From Pelecanus crispus (Eukaryota; Chordata; Aves; Pelecaniformes; Pelecanidae): 64,000 bases of DNA. Shown here piece after piece: positions 1 through 12,481 of this stretch (positions are counted from its first letter, which is position 1; every line of letters starts with the position of its first letter). The translations under genes and the position numbers were made by a program. The notes under the pieces are model-generated. The model was given only the letters and a program-made list of their open reading frames with translations, did not search any database and was not told where the DNA came from. The DNA is taken from the NCBI RefSeq assembly GCF_030463565.1, contig NC_134662.1, forward strand, positions 1,612,001-1,676,000. The letters are read 5' to 3'.

Positions 1-780
1 GAGCCAGGGGAGCGGGAGGAAGTCCCCAAAGCAGGGACAGAGAGCCGGGAGGGCACAAAGTCACCCTCCCTGCCTGACGGGAGACTCGGCCGAGGCCCCG
101 GCTGGGAGCGTGTCGCGGACGATGCCTTTGCCAGGGCTATTTCGGTGCCGCTGGGCTGCCAAGCCCCGGCTTGGACTAGCTCCGGCCGGGAAGGGCGGCT
201 GCCCGAGCGGTAGCCGGGGTCTGAGTGGCCGTGCCGGGCTCGAGGGGCCGGCAGCGGCGGTAGCGGTGGGGAGATGCGCGAAGGCAGAGGCAGGGCGGCT
301 CCCGCGCACGTTCCAATGTATCCACATCACCATCCACGGCTCCCGAGCCCGGGCGAGCCTCCCCGCCGCGCGGGTGGGATGGGAACAGCTCGGCTGGCGG
401 CGGGGGGAGCGGTGGGGGGGCCGGATCCCGGAGGTGCAGACGATGTCTGATCCCATCCAAGCCGGGCTGGATTGGAGCTGAGGCTACGCCAGGGCAAGGG
501 GGGCGAAACCGGAGCCTTCCCCGCGCAAAGGCGGCGGGGTGGAGGCTGGGATCCGCGGAGGAAAAACCAGCTCCCCCCCGTCGGCTGGGCGAAGCGCTGG
601 GAACAGCACGGGTTTGTGAGCAGAACGGCTCCTGCCAGCCCCGGCCCAGCCGGCCAGCGACCGCACGGCTTCCCACATCAGACCAGCGCTGTTAGCTGGC
701 AACAACAGGCTCTGCCAAGCCAGTGCCGGCTGGAGACTGGGATGGTAGGGACGTGGTGGGACCCCTGGGAAGGACGGAGT
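1..780. other. GC-rich non-coding flank/intron of NFIC
   Basis: GC-rich unique sequence with no recognisable exon on either strand. It lies 3' (leftwards) of the proximal NFIC first exon, so it is most simply NFIC intron 1. Open frames here are long only because stop codons are rare in GC-rich DNA; none resembles a known protein. Confidence 0.5.
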
Positions 781-1320
781 CGCGGTGGGAGAGGAGGGGA
801 AGAAAAGAGAGGAAAAAAGAGGGGGAAAAGAGGGAAAGAGGGAAAGAAAGAGGGAAAAAGGAAAAAAGAGGGAAAAATTGAGGGGGAAAAAAGAGGGGGA
901 AAAAGAAGGAAAAAAGAGGGAAAAAAAGAGGGGAAAAGGGAAAAAAAAGAGGGAAAAAAAGAGGGGAAAAAAGAGGGGAAAAAAGAGGGGAAAAAAGAGG
1001 GGAAAAAAGAGGGGAAAAAAGAGGGGAAAAAAGAGGGGAAAAAAGAGGGGAAAAAAGAGGGGAAAAAAGAGGGGAAAAAAGAGGGGAAAAAAAGAGGGGG
1101 AAAAAAGAGGGAAAGAGAAAAGAGGGGGAAAAAGAGGGAAAGAGAAAAGAGGGGAAAAAAAAGAGGGAAAGAAAAAAGAGGGGGAAAAAAAGAGGGAAAG
1201 AGAAAAGAGGGGGGAAAAAAAAGAGGGAAAGAAAAAAGAGGGGGAAAAAAAGAGGGAAAGAGAAAAGAGGGAAAGAGAGAAACAAAAAGCAGTAAGAGAG
1301 TAGAAAAGACAAAAAGACAG
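781..1320 (+). repeat. Homopurine tandem repeat, ~12-bp unit
   Basis: About 540 bases almost entirely of A and G on this strand. The core unit is AGGGGAAAAAAG, repeated perfectly about eleven times around 958-1,090 and degenerating on both sides into GGGAAAGA and GGGGAAAA variants. A mirror-symmetric purine tract of this length can form triplex (H-DNA). The Lys/Glu/Gly- and Phe/Leu/Ser-rich open frames across it are artefacts of the repeat. Confidence 0.9.
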
Positions 1321-2757
1321 ACTGAGGTGTGACCCTTGCCAAGCCAACCACGCAGCGGCGAGCACCATCCCCGGGGTCACTTGAGCAGCCCCAGCGCTGC
1401 CCACCCTTGCCCGTGCCCAGGTCGGTGCCCGTGCCCGTGCCAGTGCCGTCGCCAGCCTCACCACGCCGCACCGCACCCAGGGAGAGCCAGAGACGAGGCC
1501 GGGCCCCGCGGTGCCCTCTGGCACGACGCAGGTGCCGCGGGGCTGCCGAGGGGACCCCCGCGAGCCCCCCGGCGCAGCTGAGTCCAAGCCTCCGAGGTGG
1601 GGCCGGATCCCGCCGCGGCTCCGGCCCAAGGGATGAGGTCTGGCAGGAGAATCCCCGGCGCAGGCACGGGGTCCGGCGGCGGCACCCTCCCCCACCGGAG
1701 CGGAGCCCTCGTGGGGTACGGCACGAGGCCAGATTTGGAGCGGGCAGCGGCCGCCAGCAGGGAAGAGGTTACGAGCCCGGGGCAGGGGGGGGGAAGCTGC
1801 CTGCTCAATAATTAAATAAATATCAGCGATCAATAAGGACAGAGCAAAGGCAGAGCCACAGCGGTCGTGGTACAGGCGAGGGGGGGTCCCTGACGTCTCA
1901 CCCCGCTGTGGCCGTACCGGCCGTGGGGGAGAGACGTCGGGGACGCCCCCCTTGCCCGCACCGTGGGCCCTGGCACGGCCACCCTGCCGCGCGCCACCAG
2001 GCCACGTCGGCGTGGCCTGGAGTGACACCAGCGTCCCCACGCACACGGCACGGGGCCGCCCCTCAAACGCCCCCACGCGTGGACAGGGGCCGGCATCGCC
2101 CCTCACCCCAGAGACCGAGGGGGTGCCCCCCACATCCTGCCGTGCGCGACCCCCACCGCCCTCTCGCCCGCCAGCGCGGCATGGCGCGGCCGGTTGCAAA
2201 TTGTCTGAAACTTGGAGGATTTGGGGGAAAAAAGCCTGTGCCCCCCCCCCACCCCCTTGCACCCCACCATGTGCAGCTGGGCTGGCAGCGGTGGGGGGGG
2301 GGGGAGGAAAAAGTTTCACACTACGCAAGAGGTGGCGCGGCCGAGAGCGAACCCGCAGAGCGCCAAGCCCCCCCCCAGCCTCCCCGAACCCAACCGGGGA
2401 CCCCCCGCATCCCACCGCGTCCCCCCGCAGCCCCAAAGCCGGCGGCTTCCCCACACCACCCACCTCCGGGCACAGCGAAAAAAAAAAACAGAACCCAAAC
2501 CACAACACAACCTCCCCCCCCCCGCCCCAAGTGAAAGCAGAGGCAGAAAAAACCCCAAAAGCACCAGAAACACCCCAAAAAAAACCCTAAAAAAGGCGCG
2601 GGGGGTGGGGGGAGCAAGAGGGAAACGCGGCTTCTCCGAGCAGCCCCGCACCGGCCCCAACCCGCCCTTTCCCTGTTATGATTATTTTTATCGGGGAGGG
2701 GGGGGGAGATTGTTTTTTCTTTTTTGCTTTTTTTTTTTTTTGCTTTTTTTTCTCTCT

Positions 2758-2790
<33 letters not shown>

Positions 2791-2857
2791 ATTGCAACTG
2801 TAAAAGTCTGTTGCGGCCAAGGGGGGAAAATTGGGGGGACGCGGGGGGGCCGGTTAC
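1321..2857. other. Non-coding, GC-rich, presumed NFIC intron 1
   Basis: No exon is recognisable. The stretch carries C-homopolymer clusters (for example 2,240-2,260 and 2,511-2,525) and a T-rich block at 2,711-2,788 that ends in 28 consecutive T. It directly follows the donor site of the proximal NFIC first exon in the minus direction. Confidence 0.5.
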
Positions 2858-2887
2858 CTGGGTCAGGCAGAGAGGAGACGAATACAT
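2858..2887 (-). CDS. NFIC: NFIC proximal alternative first coding exon (partial gene)
   Basis: On the minus strand ATG opens a ten-codon exon encoding MYSSPLCLTQ, followed at once by the donor CAG|GTAACC. This decapeptide is the N-terminus of the main NFIC isoform; the paralogues differ (NFIA MYSPLCLTQ, NFIX MYSPYCLTQ). The exon ends in phase 0, as needed to join the shared exon beginning DEFHPFIEALL, which encodes the CTF/NFI DNA-binding domain. That exon is not in the window, so the gene continues past the left edge. NFIC is a nuclear transcription factor binding TTGGC(N5)GCCAA as a dimer. The peptide match and the donor are seen directly; the link to the missing exons is inferred from NFI gene structure. 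Confidence 0.88.
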
Positions 2888-5800
2888 CCCGAGCCGTGCT
2901 GGGAAAGTGGCTAATTGCAGGGCTGAGACTCGAGGCGTAAAAGTTACTGAGTCATTTCGGAGGCTGGAGCAGTCCGGGCGTTTTTTCTCTCTCTCTCCTC
3001 CGGAGCGGCTCTGCGGGGCCCGGGGGGGGGCGGCCGGGCAGGGGGGGGCGGCCCCGCGGGAGGGGGGGCCGAGGAGGAAATAAAAAGGGTCCAACTTCCA
3101 CCCCCCAAAAAAAAAAAAAAAAAAAAATTAAAAATAAAAAGCAAAATTTCCCCCCCCCTGGCAAATAAAGCGCTTTTTTGTTGGTGGTGGTTGTTTGGGG
3201 GATTGGCGGGGGGGCGTTTTAAAGAGGCAAAAGGCTCATCTTCGCCCGGGGGGGCCGGGGGTCCGCACCCGGCCTGCAGGCAGGGGCGGCGGGGAAGTTA
3301 GAGGGGAAGCGGCTCCATCCGAGACACGGGCAGCGGAGAGAGGGAGGAAAGAAAGAATGAGAAAATGAAAAAAAAAAAAAAAAAAAAAGGAAAAAAAAAA
3401 AAAAAGGAGCGAGGAATGAAGTGACGTTATGAAAAAAGCCCATCCCAAAATATTACATCCCATTTAAAGATGTAGGAACCCCCTTTGGCTCGCAGGGCCG
3501 AGGCGCTGCAGGGCAGGGGCGAGGGGGGGGCACACGGGCCGCCCCCCCCCGCGGGTCCGGGTCCCCCCGAGCCCCGGGGCCGTGCCCGGGCCGGGCAGCG
3601 CGGCCGCGCCGGGCCAGCTCGCCCATTTTTTGTTGGTTTGGGTCTTTTAAAAAAATTTTTTTTTTTTTTTTTTTTTAAATAAACGGAACCAATACGGCGA
3701 GGAGAGAGAAAAAAACCTGCAGATTCATGGGCAACTTCTGGGCAGGGGGATGCCCCCGCACCCCGCCGCATCCCCGCTCCTCCGCGGCCGGGCGCTGCCC
3801 CCCCCCCCCCCGTTATTTCACCACCGGCCGCGGCTCGACGCTCGTCCCCGGTGCCGCGGGGGGGGAAGCGCCGCGGGCAGCCCCCCCCCCCCCCCCGAGC
3901 GCACAAAGAGAGAAAGAAAGAGAAAAAGCGGAGCCCTGCGCCCAGCAAACTCCAAACCGCAAGTTCTCACTCCAGAAACACCACCGCCACCAAGCAATTC
4001 TGCAGGCTTTAATAAAAGCTAATTAGAGAGCGAGCGAGGGCGAGAGCCACGTACAGAAAAACAAAGGGAATCCCCGGCTCCTAATTGTGAAAGTGAGTGT
4101 CAGCCCTGCAGGATGGCGGGCGCAGCCTCCCGGCGCTGCCGATCTATTTCGGCCCGCTCTCACCTCCCCTCAGACACGCACAGACGGCTGGGTTTGGTGT
4201 TTTTTGGGTTTTTTTTTTTTTTTAATTGCTCCCCGCAGTGACCGAACCGCGGGCAGGGGCCGCTCCCGGCTGCGGGGCCGCTCCCGGCTCCAGCCCCGCT
4301 CCGCTCCCGCTCCGGTCCCCCCGCTCCGCCGGGCAGGGGCCCCGCCAGCCCCGCTCCCCGCCCCGCTCCTTGGCGCTCGCAACTTCTGCCGGCCCCCGCA
4401 GGACGACCTGCGCCCGGGGCTTTGGGGGTCCATCCCCCCCCCGGTTCCCCCGCATTCAAAGCACCCCCGGAGGCAGCCCCGCTCCCGCGGGATGCGGCGG
4501 CTCCGCGGCGGCACCGCCCGGCTCCGCGCGAACTTGGCCGCCCGGGCCCGGCCCCGCAGCTCCCGGGGGGGGGGGGGGGGGGGGCGGCTCCCCCCGGGGC
4601 CTGGCGGCGGGAGCAGCCCGGCGCGGCGGGGACGGGCGGTGCTTTTATTCTTGCATGGAGGACGGTGATTTTTTGGGGGGTTTGTGTCGTCCCCCCCCCC
4701 CGGTGCGGGCCGGGCGGCCCCGCGCTGCGCGGCGCCGGACTCGAGCGCGACCCTCCCGGGCGTCACTTCCAAGTTCAAGTCGGTGCGGCTGGCAGCCTCT
4801 CCGCCCCTTTTTTCGCGGCCATTTTCAGCTCCATCCAGCCCTCCGCGGGCTGCGGAGGCTCCCCCCGCGCCGCGACCTCCCCGCCGGGCGGCTCCCGCCC
4901 CCGCCCCCCCGCAGCCCGCGGGGAGGGGTGGGCAAGGGGAGGAGAGACGGCGGCCCCCGGCCCCCGGCCCCCCCCGCCCCCGGCACCCTATTAAACTCCG
5001 CTGCCCCGCCGCCCCCTCCCCTCCCCGCAGCCAACTTTTGCTCGTGGGTGCACACGCAAACACACGCACACGGGGGGGGGGGGGGAGGAGGAGGAGGGGG
5101 GGGGGAGAGGAGGAAAGTAGAAGAGAAAATGAAAGTGTCATGGGACCTACCATAGCCAAGTGCAATTAACGGGCTTCCAAGTTGCTGCGAAAAGCAAAGC
5201 AAGGAGGGTGGGCTTTTTTGGTATTTGGTTGTAAAACGTGTGTTTTCCACCGAGCCGAAGGAGGAGGAAAAAGCCGTGGCCCCCCCTCTAAAAGAATTAA
5301 AAAAAAAAATATCGCCCCCCCCCGAGGAGCAGCCAAAGCCCCCCAAGGCCACCGGCAGCGAAGTGTCCTCGGCGGGCGGTCACCCTCTGCCCGGCTCCGC
5401 GGCGCTGCCGGGGGCCATGCTCCGGCCTCAGCGCCTGGGGGGCCGGGCCGGGCCGGGCCGCGCTCCGCGGGGCCGGGGCAGGGGCAGGGGCATGGGCCGG
5501 GCCGGGCCGGCGGCCGCCGGGGCGAGTTCCGGGGCGGCGGCGGCGGCGGCGGGGGGGGGCGGGCGGCGGCGGGGGGGGGGGGCGGCGGGAGCGCGGTGCC
5601 CGCGCCCAGCCCGGCCTCATGCGCCGCGGGGGGGGGGGCTGGGGGGAGGAGGGGGGGGCGGTGGTTATTTTTGGAAGGCAAAAAAAAAAAAAAAAAAAAT
5701 CTATTTTTTAAAAATTAAAAAAAAAAAAAAAAAGGGGGAGAGGGCCGGCGGAGGGCCGGGCTGCGCCTATGGCAAAGCGGAGCGGGCATGGCCCCCCGCC

Positions 5801-5955
5801 CCCCCCCAGCGACGCCCGGCTCCGGCCGGGCACGGCTCCTCCTCGCAGCCCGCAGCGCCCCGGCCCCATCGCCGCCTCCGCCGCCTCTGCCTCCTCCCCT
5901 CGCCCGGGGCACCGGCGGCGCTGCGGCGGGGACGCTCCCGGGGCGGGGGCGGGGA

Positions 5956-5964
<9 letters not shown>

Positions 5965-5989
<25 letters not shown>

Positions 5990-6009
5990 GAGGAGGAGGA
6001 GGAGGAGGA
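5965..6009 (+). repeat. (GGA)n trinucleotide repeat
   Basis: About fifteen uninterrupted GGA triplets inside the NFIC CpG-rich block. It reads as poly-Glu, poly-Gly or poly-Arg depending on frame, which explains the spurious open frames over it. Confidence 0.9.
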
Positions 6010-6354
6010 AGGCTCCGGCCCCGCTCGCCCGGCAGCGCGACGGCGGCCCCCGGATGGTGCTGGTAGGTGGCGGGGGCTGCGGCGCGGCCCCCCCGGGGCC
6101 GGCGGGCTGCGGAGGGAGGTGCGGGGCCGCCCCCCCGGCCCTGCCCGGCGCGGGGGGAGGGGGGAGCGGGGGGGGGAGGGGGGGGGCGCGGCCCCGGTGC
6201 GGAGCTACCGCAGAGCGGGGAGGAGCCGCGGGCAGCGCCGGGCCCGGCCGCCCGCCCCCTGCACCGGGCGGCTCGGCGGGCAGCCCCGGCCCCCGCCCCC
6301 GGGCATCCCCCGGCCACCCCCGCCCGCTCCGCGGAGACCCGCGGCTCCCCCCCC

Positions 6355-6650
6355 CCGGCCCACGGACACCCCCATGCCCTCCCCACGGACACCCCCATCC
6401 CCTCCCGATGGACACCCCCCCTCCCCGGCCCACGGACACCCCCCCTCCCCTCCCCACGGACACCCCCATCCCCGGCCCACGGACAGCCCCCTCCCGATGG
6501 ACACCCCCCTCCCCTCCCCACGGACACCCCCATCCCCACGGACACCCCCCTCCCCGGCCCACTGCCCCCCCCGTTCCACGGGCATTCCCCGTCACCCCCG
6601 GCCCACGGACACCCCCACCCCTGCCCCACGGTCACCCCCACCCGCGTCCC
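6355..6650 (+). repeat. C-rich minisatellite, ~20-30 bp degenerate unit
   Basis: A degenerate tandem array built on CCCACGGACACCCCC joined to CATCCCC or CTCCCC spacers, about a dozen imperfect copies. It is strongly strand-asymmetric (C on plus). Pro/His/Thr-rich and Gly/Val-rich frames over it are repeat artefacts. Confidence 0.8.
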
Positions 6651-6799
6651 CTCGTCCCCCGCAGGCTCCGGCCCCCCAGAGCAGCCCCCATCCCTGCCCC
6701 CCCCATTCCCCTCGTGCCCCCCCAGCACCCTCGTCCCCCCGCCGGACCCCCCCGCCCGCCCCCCCCGGGCTCTCTTAAAGCCACAGGCCACCCTGTAGC

Positions 6800-9700
6800 C
6801 GGTGCAGCGGCTCCAGCACCGGGGCGGGGGGGGGGGGGGTTGTTCGCCCCCCTGCCCCGGTCCCGCTCAGAAAGTTGGCAGCGACCCGGGAGGCGGGTTT
6901 GGTCCGGGAGAGGAGAAGGGTGCTTTGGGGAGAGCGCTTCCCTTCGCGTCTATCGACCCCTTTTGTGTCTGGACCTGTATTTTTAACCCTTGTTATCGAG
7001 TAATCCTTTAATCTTTTAATCCTTTCAAATAACCATATTTTTCTACAGGAAGGCAACAAAAATTAGATTTTTTTTTTTCTTTCAGTTTATTAAGGGGCAA
7101 AGCGTGCGCTGTACGTCTGTATTTTTAGGCACGCTCCGTAGTTTTGAACAAACAGGAACATAATCTCCGTCTGTCTTGTGCTCAAATGATTTCAGTGTGA
7201 TAAATAATATGCTAAATAATTTATTATATATTTTTGAAATAAAATTAAAGCAAGCTACACTGACATTCCCCTAGTTTTTATTTCATCATTTTCTTCCTCT
7301 TTTTTTGGGGGGGGGGGATGACTCAGTGAGCGCTGATCATTTTTACAAGGGATCAGCTCAATTTTAACAGGGATTTTGTATACACCAGAGGTTTATTTTA
7401 TCCATCCCCGTATCCCCTTTGACTGCTAAACCCACCGTGCGCATACCAAGATACTGGATGTTACACGGCATAATTTGTGCATTCACAGGGTATATTTTAC
7501 TGCCGTTCAAGTTGTTTGTCAGACACCGAAGTACGGCGATCGGCCTTATGGAAATGAGATCTAATTCTGTTCCGGCTTTCTATCAAAAAAAAAAAAAAAT
7601 TCTTTATATTTACAAGCTCTAGAACTTTTGTGTTTTTTTTATTTTAATCACCATCTGCTCCCCCCCAAAAAAGCTACTTCCCTGTTTTAAAGCTGAAAAA
7701 AAGGCTCCTGGCTGAAATGAGCAGTTCACTCGCCTCGTCCCAGCTCCATAAGCCTTGAGGAATGTAAACTCGGCGGTAACTTTGCTCGCAGAATAGAGTT
7801 TTCATTTTCTGCCCGACACCGGGCGAGATACGGCGCAAAAATAAACCCGGGGAAGAATTTGCCAATTTTTAACCGCTTCCAAGGCTGCCGTCGGTGCCCG
7901 CCTGGCAGCTCCCCTCCCTCCTGCCAGCGCTTTATTTCGCTGCGGCGATTCCTCGGCTCCCCCGGCTCCTCGCGTTTTGGGGAGGACGCGGATGTTCGCC
8001 TCCGATCCCGGTGCCGAGGGAGGTTGCCCGGCGGTGCCAGGCTGCTGAGCCCGGCGACGGGCGGGCAAGGAGGAAAAAGGGAGATGATGGGGGGGCAGAA
8101 AAAGCAGGGCTGGGTTTTTATTTTCACTTCTGCAAGGGCCTGGGACGCAGGACGGTGGGGAAAGGGCTTCTGCCTTATTTATTTTTGTAATGCTGTTAAA
8201 GTATTTCCTGGATGATTCAAAGCTGGGGTTGAAGGGCTGCCAGCCTCGTCTCCGAGACACCCCCATGGGCTTCCAGCGGCCCGCGGGCACACGCCGTGTC
8301 CCACCGCGTTAATCCCATTTCTCCTATCTCGGCGAGGGGCCCGGGGACTGCTCCTGCACGAACTGTAATAGCAACGACCGAGGGTTGAAATAATTTTGGC
8401 ACAGCGAGTGGCACCTGTAGGTCCGTGCCGCCGCGGGGCCGCGGGCAGAAGGACGGGCATCCTGGCTGGCCCGGCAGCCCCGCCGCGGGGGGGTTTGCTG
8501 GGCGCCGGGGTGCAGCCAGGCTGCGCTGGCCGCAGGGCGGGGGGCAGCCACTGGACCCCACTGCCGACCCTGCTCGGCCCAGCCGGCCCCAGTTCCCTGA
8601 GGCCACCCCAGCCTCAGCCCCAATTCCTAGCCCCAATCCCAGGCAGAAAAACGCGAAAAATACAATAATCCTTTTTTTTTTTTTTTTTTTTTTTTGTTTC
8701 CAGGCTGCCTGTAAACAGCATTCCAAGGGTGGGGTGGGGGAATCCAAACCCAATTTAATTTTCCTGTGGAGGTCATCCCTGCTGCCTCAAATAAAAAAAA
8801 GGGGGGGGGATTTGGGGTCCAGTTCTGTTTCTCCTAATGGGTTTTCCCAAGGGTTGAAGCTGAGTTGCTCCTATTTTGCACAGAGACGGAGAGGCTGGAT
8901 CAGGCCCTTTGTTTCATTCCTCAGGTTTATATCCCAGCCCATTGTAGGCTCCGGACCACCCGTCGCTAAAATCGGCGCTGGGAACAAGTGGAAATTTGCC
9001 CCCCCCCATCCCCAGTGAAATTTGCTGCTGCACGAAGCTGGTGAAATCCCGCGCCGGTGGGCTCGGGCTGTTCCCCGTCGCTCCGTGCCCCCCACCCAGC
9101 CAGGCGCTTGCGGGCAAGAGCCCCTGCCCCGTACCAACCCAAAACCGCGCTGGCCGGCCACCGCCCGAGCCCCCGGCGTGGCCCCGGCGGCTGAGGCAGC
9201 CACGCTTGCCCCCTCCTCAAAGCTGGATTTTATTTCTAAAGAGCATTTCATGGTTGATTTGTGCTGCTAAGACGCCTCGATGCCAACTTTTGGGCTCAGC
9301 CAAGGGGGTGCAGATACCCGTGGAGCAGCGCAGGGCTGGGTAACCCCCCCATCGTCACCAGAAAATATCCCTCAGCCTCATTAGCCTTTTTCTTGGGCTC
9401 ATTTCTAGCATTTTTGCAGGGCTTTTTCAAAGGTTCCATTCTGTTGGGTGCAGTGCTTGGACTGCCGACACCACCGAGCCACGTCCCTCGCTGGAAGGAG
9501 GGAGAGAAAGGGAAATAACCCACATTGGGACAGTTTTGTTGCTGCTTTTCTTTGCTTTTAAAGTAACTTTTAAGGAGAATATTCTGGTTTTGACCAGAAT
9601 TTATTTACTTTATTCCTGCATATGGCTCTTGGCCTGGGTCCCAAACAGGCAGAGGTCTGGCCGGGCTCAATTCAAAGCCAAAACGTGCAATGAAAAAAGA

Positions 9701-12480
9701 TTTTTTTTTTTTTTTTTCCTTTTCTCTTTCTTTATAAAGCAGGTTTTGAACTGGTGAAATTGTTGCTGACAAGGCGGGGGATTTCAGTTTAAAAAACTGC
9801 TAGCAGATTTCAGTGAATTATTCTGCAGGAATTTCAAGGTTTTTTAGGATTTTTGCTGTGGCTCTTTTAGTTTGTTTGGCTGCAGGTTAGATGTAAAAAA
9901 AAATATATATATATATATAAATCCCCAATTTTTTTTCCCCCCTCTGTATTTTTTCCATCAGCTCAAACATCACCTCCTGGATTTGCTGGAAACCAACCCT
10001 CGAAGAGCCGCGGCTGGTGAGAAACCCCCTTTGCAACCCTTTCCCCGGCTCCCGCTCTGCGTCTGCACCGGGAAGACCCGACCCCTCACCGGGGCCAATC
10101 TCCCTCCAACTGACCCTAAAACTTCTTTCTTTACATCAAAAGGGAGGGCTTTTTGCCTTTTCCCCCGTGCGCGCTGGCCTCGCTGCTGCCGAACGGCTTC
10201 AAATCCAGCCGCGGTGCCGCTGCCCTCCCGACCCAGGGGCTCGGGCAGGGCAAAGCCCCATCAGGGTTTTTGCAGCCTCGTGTGGATGGAGGCGCCAGGA
10301 ACTCTTGCAAACGCCGAAATTTCACATCGTTAAAAAAACCCAACCAACTACCAAACTCCAAATGCAACCAGGAAACGTTTCCTCACTTGATCCCCCCCCC
10401 CCCCCCCGCCCCCACAAAAAGAAATAAATCAAGTGCAGCCACTCTCCTAGGGCTGGTTTGTCATGTCGGTATTGGGGAATTTGGGGAAATTTCTGGAGTG
10501 GGAGGAATGGGGAGAAATACGGCCCCGTCTCTTTGTTCGGTGTGAGTGCATCCAGATTTGCTTTTTTTCCCCTCCCTGCAGACGGACCTGGCAGACGGGG
10601 GCTCCTGCCATCGTCCCCACGCCGCTCGGCAGAGCCGCCAAACTGCCGCGGACGCCCCTCGGCCCCGGCAGCCGGGGAAAGCTCAGCTTTGGGAGCGGGA
10701 GCATCTCGGTGCCATGACCCCAATGGCTTCCTCGGCGTGGTGGTGCGGCTCTGCACCGGCGCGCCGCAGGCAGGTGCCGCCGCCGGGCTGCACCCAGCAG
10801 TGCCCCGATGCGGGGGGCCCCCGAAGCACCCGTGTGCCAACGGGAGCAGCACCCAAGGGTGGGGGGGAGGACAAAAATCCCCCCAGATAATAGCTTTGCT
10901 GGGGGGGAGGGTGGAGGAGCCGGGAAGCCTCGCGCTGGCTTTGGGGAGCAGAAAGTGAAAGTGGCTGGCGGCGGGTGCGGTTAAGCGCGTCGGGGCTCGG
11001 CGCCCCAGTACCCGGCTGGCACCCCTGTCCCCCCGGGGGTTCGGTCCCCGGGAGCCTGGGGAGGACAAAAGCAGCCGGCGGTGGCATTTTGGAGCCTGAG
11101 CGGGAGGGGGAGGAATCATGGGGGAATTTTAATCAGTTGCCAAAGCAAACAGAAGCACGGGGAGGTAATGAGCTACCTGCTCCCGCCGCCGGCTCCAGCG
11201 CCTCCGCCTCGCCGCCCGCTGCAGCGGGGAGGCCGTGCCCAGCCCCGAGCCCCCGTTCTCTCGGTGCACGTAGTATCGGGGACCGAGGCTCCAGAGCAAT
11301 ACCGGGGGCCAAATGCCCCAGCAGCAGCGATGGAAAATCGCCATCGCCCGGTTGCTCCAGTTGGACGCCGGGGCCAGGCACGGGGGTTCGCTCTCCCGGC
11401 GCAGCCCTCACGCCTGCCGCGCCGCAGCGGGGAGCCCAGCGCTGGCCCCTCCGGCAGCACTTTGGACGAGGCGTTTGCCGCAGTAGGAAATGGTTTCTCC
11501 GAGGGTTTTGTTTGCCAGAGGAGAAAACTGGGCTGGAATTTGCAATAAGAAAGTTTGAAGGGAACGGCAAAGGATTATATTAGTTTTCCAGAACGAGCTT
11601 CCAGTTGTGCCGGCGCACAGAGACGCGTCCCGAAGCAAAGCGAACTGGAGGCATGTGCAAAAGTAATATCGGGCGAAGGGTCCCTTCTCCGGGAAAAGTT
11701 TAGCAACTCACATAATCAATTGCCAGCCTACGTCTATAGCTAAACCAATTACTGCAGACAAATTGGCATGAATATTCGCCTCGCAAAGCTCTCCGGCCGC
11801 ACAAAGGGCTCGCTTTCCCCCTTCCCCCTGCCACGATTTTACGAGAGAGGAAAATTACTCGGATGCTGAGCGTACTGTAAGTAATAAGGGCTTTGAAAAT
11901 AGGCTCCTAATTAAAAATGATACCACTGCTCGTTTGTTTTTAAGCACACATTAAACTTTTTTTTTCTTCCCTGCTGCATTCAAATGTTGGGGTTGCTGGC
12001 TTGTTTTTTTTTTGTGAAAACTGGCTTTCCGTGCCGTGATTCTGGTTTGATTCGACTCCCCCCGCCCCCCTCCGGGGTCTGCTTCGAATTAGCGAAAGCC
12101 AAATCCAAGAAGCTGGAAAGGGATATTATAGAATTTTCCATGTCCTTATTATTTTTTTTATTAGCGGGACCGGGCAGCTCGGCCGAGCGGGGAGGAAAAA
12201 ATGGCTTTTGTGGTTGCGGCAGTTGTGTGAGCTGCTGGCGCTGGGGCCGTGCTTGCCGGGCGCGGAGGCGGCAGCACCCGGCTGCAGCTGCGCTCCCCGG
12301 CCCCAGGGCTCGGCGGGGGGCACGTTGCCCAGAGCATTCGGCACGGGGCGTCGAGCTGCAGCAGCAGAGGGGAGAGCACCGGCCTGGCTGGCTGCGGTGT
12401 TTGGCTGCGGTCATCCCCTCTGCAGCACCCCGGGGTGCTGAGCAGGGGGCTGGGGTGGTGACAGGGAATACCCAGCGCTG
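6800..12480. other. Non-coding upstream NFIC region with AT-richer islands
   Basis: No exon is recognisable. The G+C-rich background is broken by AT-richer, non-repetitive stretches at about 7,020-7,640, 9,540-9,960 and 11,560-11,960. They contain homeodomain-, POU- and forkhead-like words such as TAAATAATATGC, ATGGAAATGAG and CCTAATTAAAAATG. A consensus AP-1 site TGACTCA lies at 7,319-7,325. These islands are candidate enhancers of NFIC. Confidence 0.45.
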
Positions 12481-12481
12481 G

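Larger units (their letters stand above)
2888..6800 (-). promoter_or_regulatory. NFIC: CpG-island-like promoter region of proximal NFIC exon
   Basis: Extremely G+C- and CpG-rich DNA upstream (minus sense) of the MYSSPLCLTQ exon, interrupted by long A/T homopolymers at 3,107-3,127, 3,369-3,405, 3,651-3,677, 4,209-4,224 and 5,680-5,732. A consensus AP-1 site TGAGTCA lies at 2,948-2,954, about 60 bases upstream of the NFIC ATG. I see no convincing TATA box. The transcription start cannot be placed from sequence alone. Confidence 0.6.

Noticed and set aside
472..2508. Lys/Gly/Glu-rich plus frame and Phe/Leu/Ser-rich minus frame up to 674 codons
   Set aside because: Created by the homopurine repeat and stop-poor GC-rich flanks; no domain or splice context.
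5225..6986. Long Pro/Arg/Gly-rich frames on both strands in the CpG island
   Set aside because: High GC removes stops; no similarity to MAP1S, NR2F6 or other genes expected near human UNC13A or NFIC.
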